Program-made: the position numbers and the translations under genes
The notes under the pieces: model-generated
What the model was told of the DNA's origin: nothing
The model's input: only the letters and a program-made list of their open reading frames with translations
The model's database searches: none
NCBI GenBank assembly: GCA_017380615.1
Contig: JAFODQ010000054.1
Span: forward strand, 1-42,186
Source of the DNA: Clostridia bacterium
GTDB taxonomy: Bacteria > Bacillota > Clostridia > Oscillospirales > Acutalibacteraceae
Reading direction: 5' to 3'
DNA: 42,186 nucleotides
Part shown: piece after piece, positions 25,199 to 33,724 of the stretch
Numbering within the stretch: position 1 is the first letter of the stretch
Layout: every line of letters begins with the position of its first letter

Positions 25199-25240
25199 AA
25201 AAAGGGACTGTAAAAAACAATGCTTTTTACAGTTCCTTTT
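25199..25240 (-). terminator. intrinsic terminator after nfo
   Basis: AAAGGGACTGTAAAAA (25201-25216) pairs with TTTTTACAGTTCCTTT (25224-25239) with one G-T pair. On the minus strand the stem is followed by TTTTTC. Confidence 0.75.
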
Positions 25241-25245
25241 GTTAT

Positions 25246-26076
25246 TTATTTATATAAGCTTTTCAATAACTCAATTTCTTTCTGATACCCATCAATGTCA
25301 TTTGGTGTTTCAAGGAAGAATGGCAGCTCACGAAGCAGGGGATGATTAATGATTCTTGTAATCGCCTCTATTCCGAGGCTGCCGTTGCCTATGGCTTCGT
25401 GTCTGTCCTTGTGCGACTCAAAGGGATTCTTGGAATCATTCAGATGGATTGCCTTAAGTCTGTCAAGACCAATGATCCTGTTGAACTCCTCAAGCACACC
25501 ATCAAGATTATTCACAATATCATAGCCGCCGTCATACACATGGCAGGTGTCAAGGCAAACACCGAGCTTGTGGTTTAATTCAACCTTATCGATTATTGCA
25601 CGTAGCTCCTCAAAGCTTCTTCCCACCTCACTGCCTTTTCCTGCCATTGTTTCAAGAAGCACAGTTGTTGTCTGCTCCTCTGAAAGCACGGAGTTGAGCA
25701 TATCTGCAATGTAATCAATTCCGATTTCAACACCCTGCTGGACATGGCTTCCCGGGTGGAAATTATACAGTGCACCCTCAAGATGGTTGAGTCTCATAAT
25801 ATCATCGGCCATGGTATTTCTGGCGAATTCACGCAAGCCCTCATCCTTTGCACAGGCATTCATTGTGTATGGTGCATGTGCCAGTACGCTGATAATACCA
25901 TTCTGCTTTCTATATTCTTCGAAGGCGCGCATATCATCAAGATCAAGGGGCTTTGCCTGACCTCCACGGGGGTTTCGTGTAAAAAATTGAAAAGTGTTCG
26001 CTCCGATTCTTACAGCCTCCTTGCCCATAGCAAGATAGCCGCCGGAGCTTGATAAATGACATCCTATTTTAAACAT
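25246..26076 (-). CDS. nfo: endonuclease IV (AP endonuclease)
   Basis: This 276-residue zinc-dependent TIM-barrel enzyme cuts DNA at abasic sites. Family signatures with metal ligands are visible: [45 protein letters not shown] and [17 protein letters not shown]. Length is typical. It lies one base after the DUF1015 stop on the same strand, so the two are co-transcribed and probably translationally coupled. Confidence 0.96.
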   Translation of the reverse strand: MFKIGCHLSSSGGYLAMGKEAVRIGANTFQFFTRNPRGGQAKPLDLDDMRAFEEYRKQNGIISVLAHAPYTMNACAKDEGLREFARNTMADDIMRLNHLEGALYNFHPGSHVQQGVEIGIDYIADMLNSVLSEEQTTTVLLETMAGKGSEVGRSFEELRAIIDKVELNHKLGVCLDTCHVYDGGYDIVNNLDGVLEEFNRIIGLDRLKAIHLNDSKNPFESHKDRHEAIGNGSLGIEAITRIINHPLLRELPFFLETPNDIDGYQKEIELLKSLYK

Positions 26077-26077
26077 T

Positions 26078-27325
26078 TTATTCTCCTAATTTGTGAATGA
26101 AAAGACCACTCAAGAGCTTTGGCTCGAACCAGGTTGATTTCGGTGGCATAATCATATTTGCATCTGCAATACTCATAAGGTCATCAAGTGTGGTGGGGTA
26201 CATTGAGAATGCAACCTCAAAGTCACCGTTTACAAGGCGCTCGAGCTCGCTGAGACCTCTGATGCCTCCGATGAAATCAATTCTTTTGTCTGTGCGAGGA
26301 TCACCGATATTAAGAATCGGGGTGAGAAGATTATTCTGCAAAATTGAAACATCAAGCTGGTCAACGGGGTTTGATGGGTCAAAAGTATTTTTCTTTGCTG
26401 AGAGCTTGTACCACATGCCATCAAGATACATTCCGAAGGTGTGCTTTTCTTCAGGGTGATAAGCACCCTGACAGGGAGCAGCTTCAACTGTGAATTTTTC
26501 TGAAATTTTCTGAATGAACTCTTCCTTAGTGTTACCATTCAAGTCCTTTACAGCACGGTTATAATCCATGATTTCAAGCTGATTTGCGGGGAAAAGTACA
26601 GCAAGGAAGAAATTGAATTCCTCTGTGCCGGTATAATCCGGATTTGCTTCTCTTCTCATTTTTGCAACATTAACTGCAGAGGCACAGCGGTGGTGACCGT
26701 CAGCAATATAAAAATCGCCTGACTGGCACAGTGCCTCTTCAAGTGCGGTGCAATCAGCTGTGTCGGAAATTACCCACACTGTGTTTGCAATGCCGTCGTC
26801 TGTAATGAAATCATATTCGGGAGCCTTGCACATGTGTTTTGCAATGATTTCATCAACCATGTTATTTCCCTTGTAGCAAAGGAAGATTGGTCCTGTGTTT
26901 GCGTTGCAGGTATCTACATGGCGGATTCTGTCAGCTTCTTTGTCAGCACGGGTTAACTCGTGCTTTTTGATACGGTTTTCAATGTAATCATCCACCCATG
27001 CGCAGCCAACAAGACCTGTCTGTGCGCGGCCATTCATTATCTGTCTGTAAACATAGAAGCAAGGTGTTTCATCATTTACCATGATACCTTTTTTCTCTGA
27101 GTTTGTAAGATTTTCCTTTGCTTTCGCGTAAACCTCATCGCTGTAAAGATAAGTGCCCTCAGGTAAATCAATTTCTGCTTTATCTGTGTGAAGGAAGGAA
27201 TAGGGATTTCCCTTAACCATTTCACGAGCTTCCTCACTGTTCATAACATCATAGGGCAGGGCTGCAACCTTTGATGCAAGGTCATTTGTGGGGCGAAGTG
27301 CCTTGAAGGGTCTGAAAATTGCCAT
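26078..27325 (-). CDS. DUF1015 family protein
   Basis: This 415-residue protein starts [12 protein letters not shown], as DUF1015 members do. The motifs [31 protein letters not shown] and [18 protein letters not shown] are also typical. The fold is related to ParB/sulfiredoxin-like kinases; a kinase or nucleotide role is suspected, but none is assigned here. The start follows GGAGG and the gene has a promoter at 27363-27392. It is the first gene of an operon with nfo, and DUF1015 is often seen next to housekeeping genes. Confidence 0.9.
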   Translation of the reverse strand: MAIFRPFKALRPTNDLASKVAALPYDVMNSEEAREMVKGNPYSFLHTDKAEIDLPEGTYLYSDEVYAKAKENLTNSEKKGIMVNDETPCFYVYRQIMNGRAQTGLVGCAWVDDYIENRIKKHELTRADKEADRIRHVDTCNANTGPIFLCYKGNNMVDEIIAKHMCKAPEYDFITDDGIANTVWVISDTADCTALEEALCQSGDFYIADGHHRCASAVNVAKMRREANPDYTGTEEFNFFLAVLFPANQLEIMDYNRAVKDLNGNTKEEFIQKISEKFTVEAAPCQGAYHPEEKHTFGMYLDGMWYKLSAKKNTFDPSNPVDQLDVSILQNNLLTPILNIGDPRTDKRIDFIGGIRGLSELERLVNGDFEVAFSMYPTTLDDLMSIADANMIMPPKSTWFEPKLLSGLFIHKLGE

Positions 27326-27362
27326 AATAAGCCTCCGTGTTTACCAATATTTTTACACTGTA

Positions 27363-27392
27363 ATTTTACTTTATTTAATGCTTTATTGTCAA
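27363..27392 (-). promoter_or_regulatory. promoter for DUF1015-nfo operon
   Basis: On the minus strand, TTGACA (27387-27392), an 18-base spacer and TAAAAT (27363-27368) form a good promoter. Confidence 0.65.
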
Positions 27393-27399
27393 TATAATA

Positions 27400-27428
27400 T
27401 TGAATTTTATGGGCGATTATGCTATATT
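27400..27428 (+). promoter_or_regulatory. promoter for DUF2461 gene
   Basis: TTGAAT (27400-27405), a 17-base spacer ending in TGC and TATATT (27423-27428) lie back-to-back with the DUF1015 promoter. Confidence 0.55.
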
Positions 27429-27468
27429 TTTGGTAGTATTTCAGCACTCAGCAGGCAGGTGTTTTTTT

Positions 27469-28170
27469 ATGACAGATTCAGGAAATATGAATAATATAAT
27501 GGAATATATAGGGAAGCTTAACGTGAACAATAATCGCACATGGTTTCACGATACTCACAGTGAATATGAGAAGGCAAGAAAGGATTTTCTCAACTTTCTT
27601 GATTTGTTCCGGTTTCAATTGAGTAAGGAAGCTCCTGATATCGGCAAAGCTATAATGTATATGGAGCCTCGCGAGTGGGTGTACCGTGTAGCAAGGGATA
27701 TGCGCTTTCATAAAAATGGTCCACCGTATAATCCTGCCTTTCGTGCATATATTGCTGCAGACAGGAAATCCTGGCAGCCAATAGGATATTATCTCAGGCT
27801 TTTTCCGGGAGACAGCTGCTTCGGTACAGGCTTATGGTGCGATTCAACAGCAAAAATGAACAATGTTAGAAAATATATCTCTCTTCACTATGATGAGTTT
27901 GCTCGGATCCTGAAAAAGGGTGGTATTTCTGTTCATGGGGAAAGCCTTAAATCAATGCCGAGAGGCTTTTCTGCCAATGATCCGGCAGCGCAATATATCA
28001 AGCTTAAAAGCTGGACAATGATTGTGCACATTCCCGACGATGATATTTCGTCATTTGATGAGCTTTCTGATGTGCTGATTTTCTATGTAAAGAAGATGGA
28101 GCCTATGAGAAGATTTCTCTTGAAAGCCTCCGAGTTTGTTGATAACGGAAGACCGGAATTTGAGTGGTAA
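27469..28170 (+). CDS. DUF2461 family protein
   Basis: This 233-residue protein has the DUF2461 pattern: NNNRTWFHDTHSEYEKAR near the start, REWVYRVARDMRFHKNGPPYN, and GYYLRLFPGDSCFGTGLW. The family is widespread and has no established function. The start at 27469 follows CAGGTG; an earlier ATG at 27400 overlaps the promoter and is rejected. It is monocistronic, with a strong terminator. Confidence 0.88.
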   Translation: MTDSGNMNNIMEYIGKLNVNNNRTWFHDTHSEYEKARKDFLNFLDLFRFQLSKEAPDIGKAIMYMEPREWVYRVARDMRFHKNGPPYNPAFRAYIAADRKSWQPIGYYLRLFPGDSCFGTGLWCDSTAKMNNVRKYISLHYDEFARILKKGGISVHGESLKSMPRGFSANDPAAQYIKLKSWTMIVHIPDDDISSFDELSDVLIFYVKKMEPMRRFLLKASEFVDNGRPEFEW

Positions 28171-28172
28171 AT

Positions 28173-28210
28173 AAAAAAACTACAAGCTTTGCTAAGCTTG
28201 TAGTTTTTTT
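28173..28210. terminator. bidirectional terminator
   Basis: AAAAAAACTACAAGCTT (28173-28189), loop TGCT, and AAGCTTGTAGTTTTTTT (28194-28210) form a perfect 17-bp stem. It serves the converging DUF2461 and DUF3048 genes. Confidence 0.92.
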
Positions 28211-28212
28211 AT

Positions 28213-29277
28213 TTATGAAATTGTTGTCTGACTCTGGTTCTTTGTGGGCACAAGAGCGATGTAGCTTCTGCCGGGATTGAGGGAAAGCTCGTTTCCTTCA
28301 AGGTCATAGAATTTCATTATATCGGTGTAATCACCTTTTTCCCACTTGATGTTCTGATATGTACCATTTGAAATGTACACACCTTCGCCCTTTGAGAGAT
28401 CATAGGCAATTCTTTTGCTGTCAATCATAGAAGTGCTCGAGAAAACGATGATGATGTTTGTGAAGCTCTGCTGAGTGCCGTTGTCATCCTTGAAGGCGTT
28501 TCCGTTGAGTGAGCTTAAATAAACCTTTTTGTCTGCATCGTAGGTGTATTTGTATGTGAAGCTTGAAGAGAATGGAACTGAAACACCTGTGCAAGTACCA
28601 TCGGGGAGCGTCTTTGCAGCTTCGTTGAACTTGAAGGGCTTTGCCTTCTCTTGGCTTTCAGCTTCTGTTCTGAAATCCTTATCTTCGATTGCTTTTAAGA
28701 TGCTGTCTCTTGTGGTATAGGCTGTGTGCTCTGAATCAACGTTTCTTGATTTGTCACGCTTAAAATAATTATCGCTCATTCCGTCAATGTGGTCTGTACC
28801 CTGATTGTTAAGAGCTTTGTAACCCTGTGGACTTCCACCAAAGTGAACGAAAATCGAGTCAAAGCCCTCTGCGAGCTCAACGAAATAGTGACGGGTGCTT
28901 CTTGTGGGACCGATCTTATCAGGGAGGCGTGAAGCATCAGCAAACATACAAAGCATTCTTGTAATGCCGCCTTCTGCAAGGAGCTCCCACACAATGTCTG
29001 CTGAGGCAATGCCCCACTGAGGTCTTGCCTGAGGATGATTTTCAACGGAAACAAGTACTGAACGATTGCCAATCAAAGCTTCAGGGTAATCAACCTCGCC
29101 CGTAAGAGGGTTCACAATAGCAGGTGGAGGTGGAAGTGTTGTTGCCTGGGTTGTAGGAATAGTTGTGGTGGGTTCTTCTTTCTTCTTGCCACAGCCTGAG
29201 AAGCTTGCGAGCATAAGAACGAGCACCATTGCAATGCATATTAGTTTTGTGATTGATGATTTTCTGAGTTTAACCAA
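28213..29277 (-). CDS. DUF3048 (YerB-like) lipoprotein
   Basis: This 354-residue protein has a signal peptide ending in a lipobox-like ASFSGC (C29 would be lipidated), then a Thr/Pro linker. The DUF3048 domain shows NPLTG, VSVENHPQARPQWGIASADIVWE, GGITRMLCMF, and IGPTRSTRHYFVELAEG. The function is unknown. The start is TTG with AAGGA upstream at about 10 bases; no ATG fits. The larger membrane-protein gene lies 38 bases upstream on the same strand. Confidence 0.87.
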   Translation of the reverse strand: MVKLRKSSITKLICIAMVLVLMLASFSGCGKKKEEPTTTIPTTQATTLPPPPAIVNPLTGEVDYPEALIGNRSVLVSVENHPQARPQWGIASADIVWELLAEGGITRMLCMFADASRLPDKIGPTRSTRHYFVELAEGFDSIFVHFGGSPQGYKALNNQGTDHIDGMSDNYFKRDKSRNVDSEHTAYTTRDSILKAIEDKDFRTEAESQEKAKPFKFNEAAKTLPDGTCTGVSVPFSSSFTYKYTYDADKKVYLSSLNGNAFKDDNGTQQSFTNIIIVFSSTSMIDSKRIAYDLSKGEGVYISNGTYQNIKWEKGDYTDIMKFYDLEGNELSLNPGRSYIALVPTKNQSQTTIS

Positions 29278-29315
29278 ATTTTCTCATTCCTTCTGAGGTG
29301 AATATTTTCTGTTTT

Positions 29316-31445
29316 TTACAGCCAGAATTCCACAAGATGTCTGATATAACCAAAGGCTGTGGGACTCTGTACATCTATTGTAACATCTGACACGGAAAAT
29401 ACAAGACATAATGTGTACACTACACTAAAAATTGTCGAAATGAATAACATGGAGGTTAAATTTTTGTTGCTTTCTCCATTGTTTGGTTTTTCCTGCAATG
29501 CAAATATTACCAAAGCTGCTGCAAGGAAGAAGATGTATCCGAAGTCGCTGAAATATCTTTGAAGTAATCCACCAGCCTGGGTGTTAGCAATCACTGTTGC
29601 AAGGCCTATCAGAAGGCAAGTGGTTGTTATACCTAAAAGTTTTGTTTGCTTGAGTCTTTTTGCAGTCTTGCCAATAGCAAATATAAACCACAGCACAGGG
29701 GTGCAGGTGATGAGACCACCGAAGCAGTTTTCTGTGATTGTTTTCCCGATATAGTTTGTTTCAACAGAAGTTTTCTGAAGGTACGGGAAAACAGCTGTGA
29801 ACTTTGGTGTCTGGAAAAGATATGTGAATATTCCCAGTCCGGTTCTTCCTGCATCAAAGCCGCGGCGTGTGACATCGTTTGTGGTCAGATTGTAGCCTGA
29901 GCCGAAATCAAATGGTGAGTTGAAACGGATGTAGTTATAATACATGATACCGGAAGCCACAATCACAAAGGGTATTGCAAGGGTGATAAGATTTTTTATA
30001 CCCTTTGGGGACAAAATGAATTTATCCTTAAAGAAATATTCTCCGAAAATGGGTAGTGCAACAGTGCACATAAGCACACTTTGTGGTCTGCAACCCACAG
30101 CAAGGGCACAGCACAGTGAGCCAAGTAAAAGAAAAAGTGTTTGTTGCTTCGTTGAGTCTCTTCCCTTGAGCCAGAAGAATATGCCCCACACAATAAACGC
30201 CATTGCACAGATAATGGGCACCGAATAAAAATCAGGACGCTTCACAAGAAACATTGTGCCGCAGCAGAAAATGAAAGCCAGGGATGTGAGAATGTATGTG
30301 CCTACTGAAAGATATTTGAATTTCTTTTCTGCAATCTCTCCAAGCAGCATAAATACTCCCACAGCAAAAATAAATGCAAAGAGGATTATACCCAGTGCCG
30401 ATGGAAACGGCGCGTTAAGTATTGCTCTGCAGGGGAGGTACATAAGAAGTAACGGCACAATGCCGAAATATACATAATAGTGTCCGTTGAAGAAGGCAAC
30501 ATCCCATCTGTATTTGTCGCCGGTCTGATTTGCCGTGTAACCTCTTGCATAGTTGTCATAAGGGTTTTCCATATCAAGAAGAGATTGTGGGATATCATCG
30601 TTGTCAATGTAAACCTTGCCCTGCATAATTGCTTGTGCAAGCTCGTCATATTGATTGTGGTGCTCGAAGCCCAGAGGCACAAGCTTTAAACCCTCATCTG
30701 TGTTGGCGTAGCCCAGAAATGCAGGGTTGAGTGTGCCGATTATAATGAACACAATGCACAGCAGTGTGCAGAAGCCGATAACCAACGAGTTTTTGGTGGC
30801 ATGGGATTCTGAAAGCTTCATTTCATAGAGAGACGAGGTGGGTCTGAAAATATATAACAGAAGAAGTATTGCTGAAAGAATTGCCACTCTTACGAAATTA
30901 AAATTGAAATTTTCTCTTTCGTTGAGAGTGATTGACCGAAGTTTGATAATCTGGTTTTTGCCGTGGAACAAAAGCCTCAGGTGTTGGGAAACTCCTGCTG
31001 TGGAAATATTTATGGAGTGACTTTCCTCAATATCCTTGTAAACGGTTCTTTTGGGAGTGGAGAAATAATATTTATTTGCTTCGTCTGTGAGTTGAATTGT
31101 CACATCAATGCTGTCGGGTGCTTCATCTGCAGGTATGATTTTGATGTTGTCAATATCTGCACCAATTTCCGGAAATTCGATTTCACTTCCGGGAAGAATT
31201 GTGTAGTTTCCATTTTTGTCCATTCTGTCGGAAAGGTAGTGGTTTAAGTCAATAGGCTGATTTTTGTGGTCAGCATAGAAATTGATGTTGAACACTGAAA
31301 TCTCAAGACCAACGCTTAAAACCACCATTGCAAGAATTGCAATGATGCACCTTTTGGTAATGTTCTTGACGGAATTACTTTTTCTGTAAAGAAAAAATGC
31401 AGTGATACCGAACACTATCAATAAGAGAAGACAAAGAAAAACCAT
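29316..31445 (-). CDS. large polytopic membrane protein, glycosyltransferase-C-like
   Basis: This 709-residue protein starts at 31445 after AAGGAGTG; an ATG 39 bases earlier lacks this site. Two N-terminal helices flank a beta-rich extracellular segment (about 60-190). About ten further helices follow. The layout (an acidic loop after an early helix with YANTDEGLKLVP, many helices, then YNYIRFNSPFDFGSGY) resembles GT-C lipid-linked sugar transferases or polymer-processing proteins. No decisive motif is visible. It is followed by the DUF3048 lipoprotein. The function is unknown. Confidence 0.75.
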   Translation of the reverse strand: MVFLCLLLLIVFGITAFFLYRKSNSVKNITKRCIIAILAMVVLSVGLEISVFNINFYADHKNQPIDLNHYLSDRMDKNGNYTILPGSEIEFPEIGADIDNIKIIPADEAPDSIDVTIQLTDEANKYYFSTPKRTVYKDIEESHSINISTAGVSQHLRLLFHGKNQIIKLRSITLNERENFNFNFVRVAILSAILLLLYIFRPTSSLYEMKLSESHATKNSLVIGFCTLLCIVFIIIGTLNPAFLGYANTDEGLKLVPLGFEHHNQYDELAQAIMQGKVYIDNDDIPQSLLDMENPYDNYARGYTANQTGDKYRWDVAFFNGHYYVYFGIVPLLLMYLPCRAILNAPFPSALGIILFAFIFAVGVFMLLGEIAEKKFKYLSVGTYILTSLAFIFCCGTMFLVKRPDFYSVPIICAMAFIVWGIFFWLKGRDSTKQQTLFLLLGSLCCALAVGCRPQSVLMCTVALPIFGEYFFKDKFILSPKGIKNLITLAIPFVIVASGIMYYNYIRFNSPFDFGSGYNLTTNDVTRRGFDAGRTGLGIFTYLFQTPKFTAVFPYLQKTSVETNYIGKTITENCFGGLITCTPVLWFIFAIGKTAKRLKQTKLLGITTTCLLIGLATVIANTQAGGLLQRYFSDFGYIFFLAAALVIFALQEKPNNGESNKNLTSMLFISTIFSVVYTLCLVFSVSDVTIDVQSPTAFGYIRHLVEFWL

Positions 31446-31508
31446 ATAATCACTCCTTGGGACTCGGGTAACTTGTTTCATCATACATTAAAACACAAAT
31501 TACGGATT

Positions 31509-31523
31509 TTGTAAATATTACAA
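31509..31523. promoter_or_regulatory. palindrome between divergent genes
   Basis: TTGTAA-ATA-TTACAA is a perfect 6+6 inverted repeat in the 126-base region between the membrane protein and YlmC-like starts. It is a candidate operator. No clear vegetative promoter was found for ylmC here; it may be sporulation-sigma dependent. Confidence 0.35.
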
Positions 31524-31571
31524 TATGTTTATCATATATATAAATAAATATACAGATTTGGGGTTGATGCT

Positions 31572-31820
31572 TTGAAATGTACCGTAACCGACCTTAGGGC
31601 GAAGGAAGTTGTAAGCATAGACAGTGGTTGTCGGCTCGGGTGTGTCACAGATGTGGAGGTGGATACCTGCACGGGGTGCCTTGTGAGTATAACCGTTTTC
31701 TGTGGAAAAGGTATTTGTGGTTTTCTGGGCAGAGGGGAAGAGATTGTTATCTGTTGGAAGGATATTGTTGTGATCGGAGATGATACAATTCTTGTCCGCA
31801 AGGGAGGTGGAAGAATTTAA
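31572..31820 (+). CDS. YlmC/YmxH-family sporulation protein
   Basis: This 82-residue PRC-barrel-like protein is close to the YlmC/YmxH pattern: the opening DLRAKEVVSIDSGCRLG, VTDVEVDTCTG, FLGRGEEIVICWKDIVVIGDD and ILV. The family is linked to sporulation by expression in Bacillus; its mechanism is unknown. The start is TTG with GGGGTTG upstream. It is followed at once by a perfect terminator. Confidence 0.85.
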   Translation: MKCTVTDLRAKEVVSIDSGCRLGCVTDVEVDTCTGCLVSITVFCGKGICGFLGRGEEIVICWKDIVVIGDDTILVRKGGGRI

Positions 31821-31853
31821 AAAAGATGTGTAGAAGCTCTACACATCTTTTTT
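31819..31853. terminator. bidirectional terminator overlapping the ylmC stop
   Basis: AAAAAAGATGTGTAGA (31819-31834), loop AGC, and TCTACACATCTTTTTT (31838-31853) form a perfect 16-bp stem. It also lies 46 bases past the converging sialidase gene. Confidence 0.9.
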
Positions 31854-31898
31854 CTTTTTTAGGGAATGGTTAAGGATTTTTTCGGGTGTCTGAAAGCA

Positions 31899-33371
31899 TC
31901 ACTTGATTTTTATGTTAAGGTATATTGATTTGATGCTTTCGAAGAAGGAGAGGGTTTCCTTATCTTTTACCTTTAGCTCCTCAGGCGTGAATGCCTTTAA
32001 AGTGAATTCAGCCTTATCGCTTTCATACAAATCAAGAATATTTCCGTTTTTATCCTCAGTGAGGCAGGAATAAACATAGTCAAACGGGCGCAGACTGTTG
32101 GTTACAACCTTGCGGTAGAGCCATGTAACATAATTGTTTTCACCATAAACACCAAGCAGGATTTTACCACTCTTTCTTTTTTTTCGTGCAGGCAGAGCAG
32201 CGGCAATAACCTTTTTGCCGTTGATTTCCATTGAGGTGTTTATGAATGAAACCATGCAGTTTGAACAGTATTCAAGAGCGGTGTCCATTTCATATTCGCC
32301 CCAGCTTTCGCCAAAGTCCGTTGAATCGCAGTAGCTTATGTATTTTGCTGTGTTGCGTGAATACATTCGCAGAACATTGTTGTTCATAAGCACAAGCTGA
32401 CTTTCAGAGCTTTTTCCTGCACCGTTAACCTTGTTTGCCTTAGGGCTTCTCTGCCAGGTTTCGCCACCATCATCTGTGTAGATTGTGCTTGTGTATTCTG
32501 TACGGTCATTGTTGTCATAGATTGCAAAGATGACTCTGGTTTTGCCATCCTTTTCCACTGCGATTCCTCTTCCGGGTGAAAAGCCCGTGAAGCCTGAAGA
32601 GCCAACCTGAGTGTTGATGATTTTGCCACTTTCCCAGGTTTCACCCCCATCAAGGCTTTTCTTTACCCACAGATAATAAGTGGGATAAATTTTTATAGGT
32701 GCATAGGCAAAGAATATATTTGCATGAACATTGTTATCATTCAAGGAGCCATCCTTGTTCATCTGCTTGACAGTAACAGGGGTGAGTGAGTCATCGCTCT
32801 TCTGATAAATGTAATATTCTCTGTCAACGAAATAATTTTCGTATGTGGAGCTGTCGCTGTGCCTTAAAACAGGTGCAAAGCCTTGTTCGTCGAATTCGCC
32901 AACATAATATGGATAATGGTTTTTGTCGAGTGTTGTGCTTTCAGCCTTTTCAGCGGATGTGAAATCACAAAGAGAAAGCTTGCCATCAATGTAACCACTT
33001 CCTTTTCCGTATGTTCCTGCTCTCCACAAGCCCATAAATGCAGGACAAGCATCACACACATGGTAAACCACATTATCCTCTGCTTCGCAAATTGCAGAAT
33101 CGCAGAAGGATGCACTTTTTGGGATAGCCACATTGTGGTCTGCATGCTCCATATCATTGAAGCTGTTAACAAATTTAACCGGAGACCAGGTCTTACCGTT
33201 ATCATCGGAATATCTTACAGCAGTTTCGATGTTTGCGGGATCATCTGTTCCGTTTCCGTAACGCACATCGCCACAAGCAAGGATTCTGCCGCTTTTCAGT
33301 GTAAACAGTGCAGGAATTCTGAAAAGTCTGCTGTTTGCCACACCTGCAGAAAAAGGGTTTGTAATACTCAT
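31899..33371 (-). CDS. exo-alpha-sialidase (GH33), no signal peptide
   Basis: This 490-residue six-bladed propeller enzyme removes terminal sialic acid from glycans. The FRIP motif gives the first catalytic Arg (R18). Four Asp boxes are visible: SDDNGKTW (55-62), SLDGGETW (239-246), TDDGGETW (299-306) and STDFGESW (350-357). SPGRGI and YSCLTEDKNGNILDLYES supply later active-site regions. Residues about 100-235 form an inserted domain like that of NanI-type enzymes. There is no signal peptide or membrane segment, so the enzyme should act in the cytoplasm or leave by another route. The start follows CAGGAGAG and has its own promoter. No sialic acid transporter or lyase is nearby. Confidence 0.9.
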   Translation of the reverse strand: MSITNPFSAGVANSRLFRIPALFTLKSGRILACGDVRYGNGTDDPANIETAVRYSDDNGKTWSPVKFVNSFNDMEHADHNVAIPKSASFCDSAICEAEDNVVYHVCDACPAFMGLWRAGTYGKGSGYIDGKLSLCDFTSAEKAESTTLDKNHYPYYVGEFDEQGFAPVLRHSDSSTYENYFVDREYYIYQKSDDSLTPVTVKQMNKDGSLNDNNVHANIFFAYAPIKIYPTYYLWVKKSLDGGETWESGKIINTQVGSSGFTGFSPGRGIAVEKDGKTRVIFAIYDNNDRTEYTSTIYTDDGGETWQRSPKANKVNGAGKSSESQLVLMNNNVLRMYSRNTAKYISYCDSTDFGESWGEYEMDTALEYCSNCMVSFINTSMEINGKKVIAAALPARKKRKSGKILLGVYGENNYVTWLYRKVVTNSLRPFDYVYSCLTEDKNGNILDLYESDKAEFTLKAFTPEELKVKDKETLSFFESIKSIYLNIKIK

Positions 33372-33413
33372 ATTTTTCTCTCCTGATAAATCTTATTTAT
33401 TTATGCTAGTTAG

Positions 33414-33442
33414 ATAATATCACCAAAGAGTGTTCAATGCAA
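33414..33442 (-). promoter_or_regulatory. promoter for the sialidase gene
   Basis: On the minus strand, TTGCAT (33437-33442), a 17-base spacer and TATTAT (33414-33419) lie 43 bases before the start. Confidence 0.55.
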
Positions 33443-33553
33443 CATCAATTGCTTTTTCTCTTTTAGAATATATCTGCTGATGTTTAGTGAAAATTAACAA
33501 AAACAACTGCTCAAATACATACAAAAAATGGCACCGTAAAAATTCACGTTGTA

Positions 33554-33582
33554 TTGACTTTGATTATAGGTTGTGGTAATAT
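33554..33582 (+). promoter_or_regulatory. promoter of the pyr operon
   Basis: TTGACT (33554-33559), a 17-base spacer and TAATAT (33577-33582) set transcription to begin near 33590, leaving a leader of about 135 bases before pyrC. Confidence 0.7.
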
Positions 33583-33589
33583 AAATAAG

Positions 33590-33704
33590 GTCTTTAAGTC
33601 GATACGAGATATCGGCAAGATGAATAATAAATTTCTTGGGTGCAATCACTTGTGCCTGTGCTTTTATGTGTTCAGCCTTGCCGAGTGCAAGGCTTTTATT
33701 TTTG
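33590..33704 (+). promoter_or_regulatory. pyr operon leader attenuator
   Basis: Three elements exclude one another. Hairpin P1, GTCGATA-CGAGA-TATCGGC, lies at 33598-33616. The segment TCGGCAAG (33612-33619) overlaps its 3' arm and pairs perfectly with CTTGCCGA (33677-33684). That stretch is also the 5' arm of a terminator, AGCCTTGC/GCAAGGCT (33674-33681 and 33687-33694), followed by TTTTATTTTT. If P1 forms, the terminator can fold; if P1 is open, TCGGCAAG acts as antiterminator. This is the logic of PyrR-controlled leaders. CTTTAAGTC and GAGA around P1 loosely recall the PyrR binding loop, but no pyrR is in the window. Confidence 0.7.
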
Positions 33705-33724
33705 TCAGAAAGGGTAGAGTGGAT

